DNA of 45,713 nt, taken from the NCBI GenBank assembly GCA_049366695.1, contig JBMNCR010000090.1, positions 1-45,713 on the forward strand, read 5' to 3'. Shown piece after piece: positions 8,065-18,615 of this stretch. The stretch comes from JBMNCR01 sp049366695. GTDB taxonomy: Bacteria > Bacillota > Clostridia > Eubacteriales > Alkalibacteraceae. The translations under genes and the position numbers were made by a program. A model generated the notes under the pieces. It saw only the letters and a list, made by a program, of their open reading frames with translations. It was not told where the DNA came from and did not search any database. The stretch's first letter is position 1. The number at the start of each line of letters is the position of its first letter.

Positions 8065-9258
8065 CTAACTTGTTCTATCAGGTGTCCTTGTTGCCATCCA
8101 CTCAGAAAGTAAAACCTTTATCACAGCAAAAATAGGCATTGCCAAAAACATTCCTGCTACACCAAAAAATTTGCCACCCAATATAACTGAAAAAATAATC
8201 CAAAATGGCTTCAACCCCATCATATCACCTAATACTTTAGGTCCTAAGATATTACCATCGAATTGTTGAATTATTATTACAAGTATTAATACCCATAATG
8301 CTTTAATAGGACTATAAAACAACGTAATTATTACACCTGGCACAGCCCCTATAATTGGACCAAAATAAGGAATAATATTTGTCACTCCTACAATCAAACT
8401 TATCAACAAAGCATGGGGTACTTTTAAAATCAAAAGACCAATAAAACATAAAAATCCGATAAAAATGGAACAAAGTATTTTTCCAGTTAAAAATTTATAA
8501 AATATTTCGTCCATTAAAGAAAGTACTCTTTTAATCTTATTAAATATATTTTTCGGAATTATTAACTTCAATATCTTCGACACTTGCCGATTAATAGATT
8601 CTTTATCCAACAAAAGATACAAAGCAATAAATATAGATAAAAAAACATTCATTAATAAATTACTAAAATTTAATGCTCTTTCAAAAGCTAATTGAATAAT
8701 GTTATTTAAAGCTAATTGAGTATTATTCAATAATCCTATTAATATATCCTGTATATTACTCACTGAACTGATCTCACTTACTGAGCTTTCACTCTCAATT
8801 TGTTTTAATATTTTACCAATAAATCCATCATCTGAAAATACATTTGTCAACGACCGTTGTGTTTCTTCAATATAATTGGGAGTATTACTAATCAATATTC
8901 TTACACTTTCACCTATTTTGGGAATAACATTGGCAAAAAATAAGTATAAAAAAGTAAAAAACATAAAGTATATAATTAATATTGCTACTAGTCTACTCGC
9001 TTTTACATGCTTTTTAAACATATTCTTCTTTAACAATATTTTATCAATATATCTTACTGGTCGATAGAGAAAGTATGTAATAATAATGCCAATAACAAAT
9101 GGTTCTATTGCATTCATAAAATATTCTATAATAATTCCTGTATTTATTCTAACTATTGAAATATTTTCGATAAGTTTGTAAAATAATAATACTGCACAAA
9201 GAGTAACTCCTAAATACACATATTTTTTTAAAAACTCATCTTTAATTTTGAATTTCAT
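8065..9258 (-). CDS. AI-2E family (PerM/YdbI-like) membrane protein
   Basis: A 397-residue polytopic membrane protein of the AI-2E transporter family (PF01594). About seven or eight hydrophobic segments are visible, with two at the N-terminus (residues about 12-60), one near 90-112, a soluble central loop (about 120-200), and a cluster from about 205 to 385. The family hallmark VGVTNIIPYFGPIIGAVPG is present near residue 290, as is LGDMMGLKPFWIIFSVILGG. Members have been linked to AI-2 export, to Na+/H+ exchange and to unknown substrates, so function here is open. It is divergently transcribed from lspA. Confidence 0.85.
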   Translation of the reverse strand: MKFKIKDEFLKKYVYLGVTLCAVLLFYKLIENISIVRINTGIIIEYFMNAIEPFVIGIIITYFLYRPVRYIDKILLKKNMFKKHVKASRLVAILIIYFMFFTFLYLFFANVIPKIGESVRILISNTPNYIEETQRSLTNVFSDDGFIGKILKQIESESSVSEISSVSNIQDILIGLLNNTQLALNNIIQLAFERALNFSNLLMNVFLSIFIALYLLLDKESINRQVSKILKLIIPKNIFNKIKRVLSLMDEIFYKFLTGKILCSIFIGFLCFIGLLILKVPHALLISLIVGVTNIIPYFGPIIGAVPGVIITLFYSPIKALWVLILVIIIQQFDGNILGPKVLGDMMGLKPFWIIFSVILGGKFFGVAGMFLAMPIFAVIKVLLSEWMATRTPDRTS

Positions 9259-9383
9259 TAGATATCACACCTATACTTAATTTATTTACTTATTATAACA
9301 TATAAACATATTTAAAATAATACATATACAATCACTTAAGTTATATATTATACTATATATAATATTTTTTTTAGGAGGTCATA

Positions 9384-9848
9384 ATGTATTATTATTTATT
9401 TATTTTTTGCATATTAGTATTTGATCAAATTAGCAAGATTCTAGTAGTCAATTATGTTAAACCGATAATTACCATCCCCATAATACAGAACGTATTCCAT
9501 CTAACTTATGCAGAAAATACTGGAGCAGCTTTTAGTATTTTATCCAACAAACTACCATTATTAACGATAATAACAATAATTTTTATTACCATTCTCATCA
9601 TTTATTTATATACTTTGGTGTCAAAAAACAGATGTTTTAATTATTTCAGCCTGTCATTAACTTTTATTATTGGTGGAGCTATAGGAAATTTAATTGATAG
9701 GATTAGACTAAATTATGTAATAGATTTTTTTGATTTTCGCTTAATCAATTTTGCAATTTTTAATGTTGCAGATTGTTTTATAGTAATAGGTTCTATACTA
9801 TTATTATTAATTATAATATTTGATGAATCTAAAGAAATACATGATTAG
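9384..9848 (+). CDS. lspA: Lipoprotein signal peptidase (signal peptidase II)
   Basis: A 154-residue membrane aspartyl protease that cleaves the signal peptide of diacylglyceryl-modified prolipoproteins. Four transmembrane segments are visible. The conserved motifs are DQISKILV near residue 14, AENTGAAFSIL at about 52, GGAIGNLIDRIRL (first catalytic Asp) and FNVADCFIVIG (second catalytic Asp). AGGAGGT lies seven bases before the ATG. It is one of few plus-strand genes in this part of the window and stands alone, divergent from the AI-2E family gene. Confidence 0.96.
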   Translation: MYYYLFIFCILVFDQISKILVVNYVKPIITIPIIQNVFHLTYAENTGAAFSILSNKLPLLTIITIIFITILIIYLYTLVSKNRCFNYFSLSLTFIIGGAIGNLIDRIRLNYVIDFFDFRLINFAIFNVADCFIVIGSILLLLIIIFDESKEIHD

Positions 9849-9935
9849 ACTATCTGAGACTATTAATCATCCAACTATTTGATAAAATAAATGTAATTTA
9901 TACAAAATAAAAAAAACAGTAATTATAAATGAAAT

Positions 9936-10035
9936 AACTCATCTAGTAGATATAACAAACTTTATCTTGTTATTATAAGAATTGTTAATAAATTCAATTA
10001 AGTACAACATTTATATGTCAATTGCTAGATGAGTT
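9936..10035. repeat. Long-range inverted repeat between lspA and the GntR gene
   Basis: AACTCATCTAG at 9936-9946 is matched exactly in inverse orientation at 10025-10035, 78 bases apart, in the space between two convergent genes. The intervening DNA is extremely AT-rich. It could be a bidirectional transcription-end structure or the relic of a small mobile element. Nothing else is recognisable in 9849-10067. Confidence 0.4.
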
Positions 10036-10067
10036 CCTTTATATCAAGTTTTTAAAACATCTAATAA

Positions 10068-10757
10068 TTAATTGCCCGTATTTTTTTCCTCAATAATTGA
10101 AATAAGTTTTTCTGTTGTAGCTATATGTTTTTCTGCTAGTTCTCTAGCTAAATCCGCATCTTTGTCTACTATTGCATTTAGTAATTTCCTGTGTTCTTTT
10201 AATAGAATTTCTACATTTTGAAACTGAGTAAAATATGCGACCCTAAATCTTTGTACTTGTTCTTTTAATCCATTGATCATCTGAATCAATTTACTATTCT
10301 TTGCAGCTTTATATATAATATCATGAAAATCCGAATCATAATTAATTAAATCAATTGTATTATTATCTAATGTAGCTTTTTCAAAATTTGTCAGAACTTC
10401 TTTTAGTTTTTCTACATCTTCTTCATTACCTCTTTGTGCTGCTAATTTTGCAGCTAACCCCTCTAAAACCGATCTTATTTCAACAACTTCTTTTACGTCT
10501 TCTGTTGATATTCCAGCTACATATGCACCCTTTCTAGGCACCATTATTACTAATCCTTCTAATTCTAATTTTCTAATAGCTTCTCTAACTGGTGTTCTGC
10601 TGACTCCCATTTGTTCAGCTAACTGAACTTCCATTAATCTTTGACCAGGTTTAAAATCTCCATTAATAATTGCTTCTCTCATTGTAGAAAAGACGATTTC
10701 TCTTAATGGCTTGTATGTATCCATATCGATAGTTAAAAATCCATTTTCAAAACCCAT
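10068..10757 (-). CDS. GntR-family (FadR subgroup) transcriptional regulator
   Basis: A 229-residue regulator with an N-terminal winged helix-turn-helix (about 10-75; PLREIVFSTMREAIINGDFK, then GQRLMEVQLAEQMGVSRTPV) and a C-terminal all-helical FCD ligand domain (about 85-220, with the DSDFHDIIYKAAKN metal/ligand stretch). FCD regulators usually sense small organic acids. An ATG at 10772 also exists but it contains the ribosome site AGGAGG, so the ATG at 10757 is the start. It directly follows ispE on the same strand, an arrangement seen in other clostridia. The ligand is not evident. Confidence 0.88.
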   Translation of the reverse strand: MGFENGFLTIDMDTYKPLREIVFSTMREAIINGDFKPGQRLMEVQLAEQMGVSRTPVREAIRKLELEGLVIMVPRKGAYVAGISTEDVKEVVEIRSVLEGLAAKLAAQRGNEEDVEKLKEVLTNFEKATLDNNTIDLINYDSDFHDIIYKAAKNSKLIQMINGLKEQVQRFRVAYFTQFQNVEILLKEHRKLLNAIVDKDADLARELAEKHIATTEKLISIIEEKNTGN

Positions 10758-10771
10758 TTTATTCCTCCTCA

Positions 10772-11626
10772 TTAATTAAAAGTTTCAGTTAAATAAACTT
10801 CATTATATCTTTCCCGTAATATTTCAGTAGCTTTTAATGCTTTCAATTTATTAGAAAATAAACCATATATAGTAGGACCACTACCACTCATCAGTTGCCC
10901 CTGGGCACCTAAATTTTTAAGTTCCTCTTTTATCATAGTTAATTGAGGATATTCCTTAAAAATAAATCCTTCAAAAACATTTTCTAATTTTTCAGGAATA
11001 GTTTCGCAATCACCAGCATCTATTGCTTTTATCATACCCTTATTATCCGGATGCAAACTTATATCCTCAATATTTATAAGACTATAAGCCCAAGGAGTTG
11101 CTATATGTATATCCGGTTTTATCAAAACTACATAATATAACGGCATATCTTTTAACTTTGTAAGCTTATTTCCTATTCCTTCGGCTAAAGCAGTTCCTTC
11201 TAATATGCAAAATGGCACATCAGCTCCAATATTTGATCCTATCTCCAGCAATTCTTCTTGTCTTAAATCTAGATTCCACAACTCATTAAGTCCCATTAGT
11301 GTTCCAGCTGCGTTGCTGCTTCCTCCAGCCAAACCTGCACCAAAAGGAATTCGTTTTGCAAGATCGATTTGTACCCCTAATTTAACATTATATCTAGTTT
11401 TCAATTCCCACGCAGCTTTATAAATTATATTTTCAAACCCAGTAGGTATATTAGGATTATCACATGTTATTTTTATATCACTATCTATCAATTTTATTCT
11501 TAATGTATCACATAATTTGATAGATTGCATAACCATACTTACATTATGATAACCATCTTTTCTTTTATTAATAATATCAAGAGTTAAATTAATTTTTCCT
11601 CTTGTATGTATTACTAAATCACTCAT
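10772..11626 (-). CDS. ispE: 4-diphosphocytidyl-2-C-methyl-D-erythritol kinase
   Basis: A 284-residue GHMP-family kinase of the non-mevalonate (MEP) isoprenoid pathway; it phosphorylates CDP-methylerythritol at the 2-hydroxyl with ATP. The start shows GKINLTLDIINKRKDGYHNV, and the glycine-rich ATP loop is IPFGAGLAGGSSNAAGTL at about 90-107. The third motif is MSGSGPTIYGLF near the C-terminus. Length and motif order are standard. A GGAG site precedes the ATG. Its stop abuts the ribosome site of the downstream GntR gene, suggesting one transcript. Confidence 0.95.
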   Translation of the reverse strand: MSDLVIHTRGKINLTLDIINKRKDGYHNVSMVMQSIKLCDTLRIKLIDSDIKITCDNPNIPTGFENIIYKAAWELKTRYNVKLGVQIDLAKRIPFGAGLAGGSSNAAGTLMGLNELWNLDLRQEELLEIGSNIGADVPFCILEGTALAEGIGNKLTKLKDMPLYYVVLIKPDIHIATPWAYSLINIEDISLHPDNKGMIKAIDAGDCETIPEKLENVFEGFIFKEYPQLTMIKEELKNLGAQGQLMSGSGPTIYGLFSNKLKALKATEILRERYNEVYLTETFN

Positions 11627-11716
11627 AAAAACTCCATATTGTTTATTTTATTTTGTATACATTTTATTGTATACAACGATATTACAGTAACAAGTATTCC
11701 ATGTCAATAAGTTTAA

Positions 11717-14700
11717 TCAACTAATTTCTATAGTATCATTTGTATTTAGCATATACAAATAACTTTGAGCAACTTTTCTCTTTGTTAAACTCTCTATTGC
11801 CTTTCTGTATATGTTGATTTGCCTTGAATATTGCTCAATCAATCTATTTTTGCTTACATTGTTATTATAATAATCACTTTTATAGTCTACTAATATATAT
11901 TGGTTTTTTTCCATAAAATAACAATCTATAACTCCTTGAACTAAAACATCATCTTCATCGTTATCAATAGATAATTTTAAATTGAAAGGTTTCTCTCTAT
12001 ATATCTTAGATGAATTAATCATTCGTTTTCCAAGATCACTTCTAAAAAATTCCGCAACTTTATGTATTTGAATTACCTTTATTTGTTCAATTGTAAGAAA
12101 ATTATTTTCTATTATAAATTGCACTTGCCTTTCAATCTCATTTTCTAAGTTATTGTAATTATCTTTGATTTTTTCTAAATTTACTAATTGAAATACTCTA
12201 TGAATAATAGTGCCTTTATCAGTTGCAGTATAACTACTTTTTCTAAATTTTGGAGTTTTTAAATTGTTTGATATTTTTATATTATTAATTTTAACAATTT
12301 CTGACCTATTTTTTAATTCTGATACAGAAATTTTTGTTGGATTTTGACTTGACTTTATGTACTTATATTCCCATTCTAATATTCTTTTTATATCATTTGA
12401 TACAATCTTTTTTGACTCTAATTTTTCAAAATAACTAAATAATTCTTTTTTAATTTCATCATTTTTATCTCTAATATCTTCAACCATATCAGAAAGTTTA
12501 TATGTATTTACTTTTATTTTCTCGTCTAAATTCACTATATTCTGATTATTAATTATTACTGGCATAATCCAATCTAAGTAATTTTTAGCAGTAGATGCAT
12601 AATATTCATCTATTTCTACATCCCAATTTTGAATCATTTTTTTCTCTAAATTCTTTGTGCTTCCTACTAAAAAAAGCATATCTTTCGCTCTAGACATTGC
12701 TACATATAACACGCGCATTTCTTCTGACAAAGTTTCTAAATCTATTTTTTCTTTTGCAATACTTTTATATATAGTAGGACAATACCTTCTTTCATCTGTA
12801 TTTACATAATCAGGACATATACCTAAATCTTTATGCATAATTATTGACTCTTTTGAATCCTGAAGATTTATATTTTTTCCAATACCACCAATAATAACAA
12901 TAGGAAATTCTAAACCCTTACTTTTGTGTATACTCATAATCCTCACAACATTTTCAGTAGATCCTACTACTCTTGCAGATGAGAGATCAATTTTCGTTTC
13001 CTTAATCCCCTGAATCAATTTAATAAAATTAAAGAGACCGTTAACGCTTGAATCATTGTACTGTTTCGCTCTATCAATCAATATTCTTACATTTGCTTGT
13101 CTTTGCTTTCCTCCAGGTAACGCACTAATATAATAATAGTATTCTGTTTCAATCACAATTCTCCAAATGAAATCATTAATAGACATATATCTGCTTTGTT
13201 TTTTCCATTGTTCTATTTTAATTAAAAAGTTACTCAGCTTTTTCTTAAGTTCATTATCATTATTATCAATATATAATTGAATAGATTCAAAAATACTTAT
13301 ACTACTATCTTCTACCCTTATACTAGCAATCTCTTCAATTGAAAAATTGAAAATCGGTGATCTCATAACTGATAATATCGGTATGTCCTGATACTGATTA
13401 TCAATAACTTTTAATAACTGTATCAACAATCTAATCTCGAGGGTATCAAAATACCCAGATTGAGATTGTGCAAATACAGGAATACCTTTGTCATTCAAAA
13501 CACTATAGTATACATCTGACCATTTTTTTGTTGTCCTTAATAAGATGACAATATCTTTGTAATTAACACTTCTGTATTCTTTTAACTGCTCATCGTATAT
13601 TTGTTCTTTCATTAATTTTTTAATTTTTTTAGCTATAAATGTGGCTTCTGCTTCTATCTTACTTATTTCCATTAATTCTTCATTATTTAAGTTTTCTTTA
13701 TCTATATCAATAATTGCAAATTCGATTTGTTCATTTATTTCAGGAATATTATAAGCAAAATTTAATTTTGCATTATCATCATAGTTTACATCTCCCACAA
13801 ATTTACTCATTATTCTTTCAAAAATTAAATTTATTATATTAATAATGCTTTTTCTACTTCGAAAATTCATATTTAAAGATATTATCTCTTTATTTTCAGT
13901 GCCATCATTATTAAAATCTTCATATTTTGACAAAAATAATGTAGGATCAGCCATTCTAAACCTATATATACTTTGTTTTACATCGCCAACAAAAAATACA
14001 TTATCTTCTTTCATTATTCTACTTACTATTTCGTCTTGAATACCATTACTATCTTGATACTCATCTACAAATATATATTTGTAATACTCTTTTAATTCTT
14101 CAGCAACTTCATCATTCTTTAATATTTGCAAGCAATAATGTTCTATGTCATTAAAATCCATCATTCCTTTGTCAATTTTCATTTTTCTAAATATTTCATT
14201 ATATTCCATAACCATATAAATTAAATACTTAATTTCTTCAGATACACCTTTTATATCCTCAATCATATTTTTAGGAGAATTAAAGGATAATTGTTCTTTT
14301 ATTTTTTTCACTATATTTTTAGCAGAATTTCTATTATATGTAATCTTATCCTTAAGATATTGTTCATCGCATTTGAACCTTAAACTAGAAAAAATGACCT
14401 CATTTAAACTTTCATAAAAGTTCTCATATCCTGAATATAACTTCTTTTTCAACATTTTTACTTGATTTATTTCATCGCTAAGTATCTGCACCACATTATC
14501 ATTATTTTTGATTCTTTGTGACATTTCCCAGGAAATTTTTAGGGTTTTCTCAGCAGCATTCAACTTTTTTTGTACTAAACTTATAAATTCTTTGTAAAAA
14601 TGGCTATTATTATACCCCTCCATATCCAAATCAAAATGGCTTAGAGCTCTATTTACCCACTCCTCTGGGTATGGTCTATTTAGAATAAATGTATTAATCT

Positions 14701-15226
14701 TATTTATTGTAGTTTTAATACGTTTATCATCTCTTCTATTGTTGTACATCTCCAAAAGGTTTATAAAAAGTTCTTCTCCTTTTTCATATTCAGCTTCTAG
14801 CAATTCTTCCATTGCTTTGTCTTTTAATATTCCAATTTGTGCTTCATTACCAATTTTCAATCCAGGATCAAGATCTATTATATAATAGTATCTTTTTATT
14901 ATTTCGAGGCAGAAGGAATGCAACGTACTAATAGATGCAGATGGCAAATTACTTATTTGCTTGTTTATAAATGTTCTTTTTTCTTCATTATTCTTGTTTC
15001 TTTCTATAAGCCCTTTATATATTCTTATCTTCATCTCTTCAGCAGCAGCTTTTGTGAAAGTTACTACCATCAATTTATCTATGGGAACATTGTCATCAAT
15101 AATTAATTTGATTATTCTTTCTACTAAAACTGCAGTTTTACCGGAACCAGCTCCAGCTGAAACCAAAAGACTTTTTCCCCTAGTATTTATAGCTAGTTCC
15201 TGCTTTTCTGTCCATTTTTTCATCAT
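11717..15226 (-). CDS. addA: ATP-dependent helicase/nuclease subunit A
   Basis: A 1169-residue AddA, the UvrD-like helicase and nuclease subunit of the AddAB double-strand-break resection complex (functional counterpart of RecBCD). Walker A is SAGAGSGKTAVLVERI near residue 24, the Walker B/DEAD-like box is FVDEYQDSN near 390, and motif VI is seen in EEMRVLYVAMSRAKDML. The C-terminal RecB-type nuclease has GVIDCYF followed by ILVDYKSDY (Asp and Lys of the D-ExK-type site). The start ATG overlaps the addB stop by four bases, which indicates translational coupling. Confidence 0.96.
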   Translation of the reverse strand: MMKKWTEKQELAINTRGKSLLVSAGAGSGKTAVLVERIIKLIIDDNVPIDKLMVVTFTKAAAEEMKIRIYKGLIERNKNNEEKRTFINKQISNLPSASISTLHSFCLEIIKRYYYIIDLDPGLKIGNEAQIGILKDKAMEELLEAEYEKGEELFINLLEMYNNRRDDKRIKTTINKINTFILNRPYPEEWVNRALSHFDLDMEGYNNSHFYKEFISLVQKKLNAAEKTLKISWEMSQRIKNNDNVVQILSDEINQVKMLKKKLYSGYENFYESLNEVIFSSLRFKCDEQYLKDKITYNRNSAKNIVKKIKEQLSFNSPKNMIEDIKGVSEEIKYLIYMVMEYNEIFRKMKIDKGMMDFNDIEHYCLQILKNDEVAEELKEYYKYIFVDEYQDSNGIQDEIVSRIMKEDNVFFVGDVKQSIYRFRMADPTLFLSKYEDFNNDGTENKEIISLNMNFRSRKSIINIINLIFERIMSKFVGDVNYDDNAKLNFAYNIPEINEQIEFAIIDIDKENLNNEELMEISKIEAEATFIAKKIKKLMKEQIYDEQLKEYRSVNYKDIVILLRTTKKWSDVYYSVLNDKGIPVFAQSQSGYFDTLEIRLLIQLLKVIDNQYQDIPILSVMRSPIFNFSIEEIASIRVEDSSISIFESIQLYIDNNDNELKKKLSNFLIKIEQWKKQSRYMSINDFIWRIVIETEYYYYISALPGGKQRQANVRILIDRAKQYNDSSVNGLFNFIKLIQGIKETKIDLSSARVVGSTENVVRIMSIHKSKGLEFPIVIIGGIGKNINLQDSKESIIMHKDLGICPDYVNTDERRYCPTIYKSIAKEKIDLETLSEEMRVLYVAMSRAKDMLFLVGSTKNLEKKMIQNWDVEIDEYYASTAKNYLDWIMPVIINNQNIVNLDEKIKVNTYKLSDMVEDIRDKNDEIKKELFSYFEKLESKKIVSNDIKRILEWEYKYIKSSQNPTKISVSELKNRSEIVKINNIKISNNLKTPKFRKSSYTATDKGTIIHRVFQLVNLEKIKDNYNNLENEIERQVQFIIENNFLTIEQIKVIQIHKVAEFFRSDLGKRMINSSKIYREKPFNLKLSIDNDEDDVLVQGVIDCYFMEKNQYILVDYKSDYYNNNVSKNRLIEQYSRQINIYRKAIESLTKRKVAQSYLYMLNTNDTIEIS

Positions 15227-18200
15227 TTATCAACCTTTCCCATTACCTCTACTTTACTTACCAAGTTTATTACCTCTTCATCTTTTAGTAATGGTTTATA
15301 ATTAAAGGTATTACTAGCAAGTTGGAGATCAAAAAAGCATATACCTTTATAAGGACAATACGTACATGCTTCCTGCTTCGTAGTCTTAATAGGATTTATA
15401 GATATATTACCTTCAAATATTTCTTCTCCTATATTTTTTACAACCCCTTCTATATGAACAAGCAATTTCTCTATATGTTTTCTTTCAACTAGTCCTTTCG
15501 TTGCAGCAGAAAACTGACCATCTTTTTTTAGTTTGCATTGTAGAATACTTGAATTCTCTGCGTTTATATCTATTGATTTGATTATATCTTTATCCTTTAA
15601 AAGTAACCCTCTTAATTTCAAACTCTTCTTTAACTCATTTTCTAATTTATCCTTCTCATCATCTCCACTTTTAATTAACGGATCATCCAACTTAAAATAA
15701 AAGGTTCCAGCAGGTATTACTTCTTTATCATACTTATTTTTACCATAATTTAAACAAACCCACATATATACTAGCAGTTGTAGTGATAATCCATAATACA
15801 CATCATTTAATGAAAAGTCTTTATCTCCTGTCTTAAAATCAAGTATTTTCATATAAATTTTATTATTCTTTTCAAGTACATCAACTCTATCAATTCTACC
15901 TTCTAAACAAAGCTTTTGTTTGCCTTCTAGTTCTATTTGTATTGATGGGACGTGTTTCCCTACTCCAAATATTAGCTCATTGCCAAATATTTTAAATTCA
16001 CCATTCTTATATTGATAAGTTAGTGTAGCTATCACTCTAATAAATATCCTGTTTAAATATTTAAGCAAATAGCTATACTTACTATTTGTATAAAATATTC
16101 CATCTCTATATTCTTGAGCGAATTCTTTTATTATTTTATCGCATATGACTATAATTTTTTCTTCATCGATTGCATCCCAATCTATTTTATCTTTTTCTAA
16201 TTCTAAAGAATATTCATATATAAGTTTGTGTAATATTTCTCCTATATCTGGTATTGATATTTCGTAAATTTTTCTTTTCTTAGGTCCTATTCCATACGTA
16301 ATAAAATGCTTAAATGGGCAATTTATATATTCCTCAAATCTCGTAACACTTGTTTTTATTTTATCCCCATAAATTTTTCGAACTAACTCTTTGTTCAACA
16401 GTTTAACTCTATTGTCAAAAGCCATTGCTTCCTTAATAATAGTTAATTCATTTTTCCATTTCTTATTATTAAAACACCAAAGATAAACATCATCCCAAAA
16501 TGTGTCTTTTAGCTCATTTTGCTCATCTATCAAACTTCTGTAATGATTGATCATATGTTTTATTGTAGCTCTAGAATTAGAAACATAAATAATTTCATTT
16601 ATTTTATTTTCTATATTTAAGATAGGAAATAATTCTTTAAATCTATCTATAACAATCGACGGTCTTAACGAAGACCCTTCATAATCTGCCAAGGGATAAC
16701 TAATAAAAATTTTTTCTTGAGATTTAGAAATAATATTATAGATTAAATATTTTTCTTGTATACTTTTATAATATATATCATCAAATATATCTATACCTTT
16801 TTCCTTTAACACCACATTTTCACTAACGTTAAATAGATTTGTTGATTTCTGAGATGATGGTAAAATCCCCTCATTTACTCCTACCAAAAAAAGAGCTTTT
16901 ATATCTGTACTCCTTGACCGAGTAATATCCCCTATCATTACTTGATCCATTGTTGATGGGATAATTGCTAATTCAACAGATTCTATCCCAGATACTAATA
17001 CCTTCATATATTCTTTAATACTAACTGGAGATTCGTCAAATATCTCAACTGTTTCATCAAAAATATCAATAATAATATTATATATTTGTGCATTTTCTGA
17101 AGCATATTCATATTCATTTTTATTTTTTAATTCATCGATCAGGGTTTGAATCTTCTCTTCCACTCTCAAACCAATGATAAATTCATATAAGCTGTTTGTT
17201 ATATTTTTGTATGTACCTTTACTCTTAATACTTACCTCTAAATCAATGATAGGTTTGATAATATTCTTTCTAATTTCATTTAACATTTCTAAATCAAAGT
17301 TATCTTCTTTTGATACTTTTGAAAAATTATATTTCCACTGTTTCCCTTTGATTCCATATTTCAATACATAATTCTCTAATACTTCATATTCTTGAAATTC
17401 AATATCTGTTAAACCCGTTTTTAATAATGCAAACACATCTTCATATCTATAATTATATAATATAACCTTTAAAACATTGATTAATAATATGCTTAAAGGT
17501 TTATCTACAATTTTTCTTTTCATATCAATAAAACAAGGTATATTATATTCTTCAAAAGCCCTTTTCATTAAGAAATAATAATTGTTCAAATCATTTGTAA
17601 TAACAGTAATGTCTTTCCATCGATAATTATTGTTTTGAACTAGTTTGATTATATTAGAACATAAAATATCTATCTCCGAATAAATATTTTTACACTGAAG
17701 TATCTTTATATCATTAACTTCTTTATTATAAACATTAAAAGGATAGGAGTATATTTCATTTTCCAAATGACTTATTTCAATAGATTTTTTTGAATTAACA
17801 AAATTTGTTTTTATAGTTTTGTAGTGATTATATGCTATTTCGGTTAATTTATCTTTAGTTTGATTATTTATTTGAAATATTTCATCATCATTATTATTGT
17901 CACTATTGGGAATCGTCAAAGCAATAGTAGTCTCTTTTGATAACTGAATTAGTTTTTGTAGCAAACAAAATATCTGCTCGGTATACGTATGAAATCCATC
18001 AACCCAAATTTTAGATTTTTTAATATATTCACTTTTGTTTATATTTGAGATTATTAGATCGATACACCCTTCATTATCAATATAATCATCGCCCAACCAA
18101 TTATTAAATGAATTATATATAATATTTATATCATTAATCTTCCTATTTAACATTTCATTACTAAAATCATTATTATTTATCAATTCATTTAGATCATCAG

Positions 18201-18600
18201 TTTTTATCATTTTTCTTTTTAAATTACTTATTAACTCTTGAATTTCATTAATAAATCCTCTTTTCTCGGTCATACCTGCATATGTAAGCAAAAATTCTTT
18301 ATTATCAAAAAATGTTTTCTTAATTGCCATTTGTTTTCCGATAACTGATAAAACCGTCCTCGTAATACCACCTGTTTCATTCATAATCCTTTTTACTAAT
18401 CTTGAAAAACTCAAAACTTCTATATCAATTATTCCCGATTGATTTAATTTCTCAATTAATTCTCTTTCAGCCTGAAGCGTATACTGCTCTGGAACAATTA
18501 GTATTAAATTTTCTTCTCCTTTTTCCAAACATTTTTTGATTTGATTATAAACAATAGTTGATTTTCCTGATCCTTGCCTTCCTGTAATTAAATTTAACAT
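15223..18600 (-). CDS. addB: ATP-dependent helicase/deoxyribonuclease subunit B
   Basis: A 1125-residue AddB, partner of AddA. It has an N-terminal Walker A (ITGRQGSGKSTIVYN, residues about 5-19), a helicase-like body that recognises Chi, and a C-terminal nuclease domain with GRIDRVDV and ILDFKTGD. A 4Fe-4S cluster is expected from one Cys near residue 760 (INCPFKHF) and three near 1079, 1082 and 1088 (CTYCPYKGIC); all four are present. The gene is immediately upstream of addA with a four-base overlap. Length is typical for Firmicutes. Confidence 0.95.
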   Translation of the reverse strand: MLNLITGRQGSGKSTIVYNQIKKCLEKGEENLILIVPEQYTLQAERELIEKLNQSGIIDIEVLSFSRLVKRIMNETGGITRTVLSVIGKQMAIKKTFFDNKEFLLTYAGMTEKRGFINEIQELISNLKRKMIKTDDLNELINNNDFSNEMLNRKINDINIIYNSFNNWLGDDYIDNEGCIDLIISNINKSEYIKKSKIWVDGFHTYTEQIFCLLQKLIQLSKETTIALTIPNSDNNNDDEIFQINNQTKDKLTEIAYNHYKTIKTNFVNSKKSIEISHLENEIYSYPFNVYNKEVNDIKILQCKNIYSEIDILCSNIIKLVQNNNYRWKDITVITNDLNNYYFLMKRAFEEYNIPCFIDMKRKIVDKPLSILLINVLKVILYNYRYEDVFALLKTGLTDIEFQEYEVLENYVLKYGIKGKQWKYNFSKVSKEDNFDLEMLNEIRKNIIKPIIDLEVSIKSKGTYKNITNSLYEFIIGLRVEEKIQTLIDELKNKNEYEYASENAQIYNIIIDIFDETVEIFDESPVSIKEYMKVLVSGIESVELAIIPSTMDQVMIGDITRSRSTDIKALFLVGVNEGILPSSQKSTNLFNVSENVVLKEKGIDIFDDIYYKSIQEKYLIYNIISKSQEKIFISYPLADYEGSSLRPSIVIDRFKELFPILNIENKINEIIYVSNSRATIKHMINHYRSLIDEQNELKDTFWDDVYLWCFNNKKWKNELTIIKEAMAFDNRVKLLNKELVRKIYGDKIKTSVTRFEEYINCPFKHFITYGIGPKKRKIYEISIPDIGEILHKLIYEYSLELEKDKIDWDAIDEEKIIVICDKIIKEFAQEYRDGIFYTNSKYSYLLKYLNRIFIRVIATLTYQYKNGEFKIFGNELIFGVGKHVPSIQIELEGKQKLCLEGRIDRVDVLEKNNKIYMKILDFKTGDKDFSLNDVYYGLSLQLLVYMWVCLNYGKNKYDKEVIPAGTFYFKLDDPLIKSGDDEKDKLENELKKSLKLRGLLLKDKDIIKSIDINAENSSILQCKLKKDGQFSAATKGLVERKHIEKLLVHIEGVVKNIGEEIFEGNISINPIKTTKQEACTYCPYKGICFFDLQLASNTFNYKPLLKDEEVINLVSKVEVMGKVDK

Positions 18601-18615
18601 TAGAAAATCCTCCGT

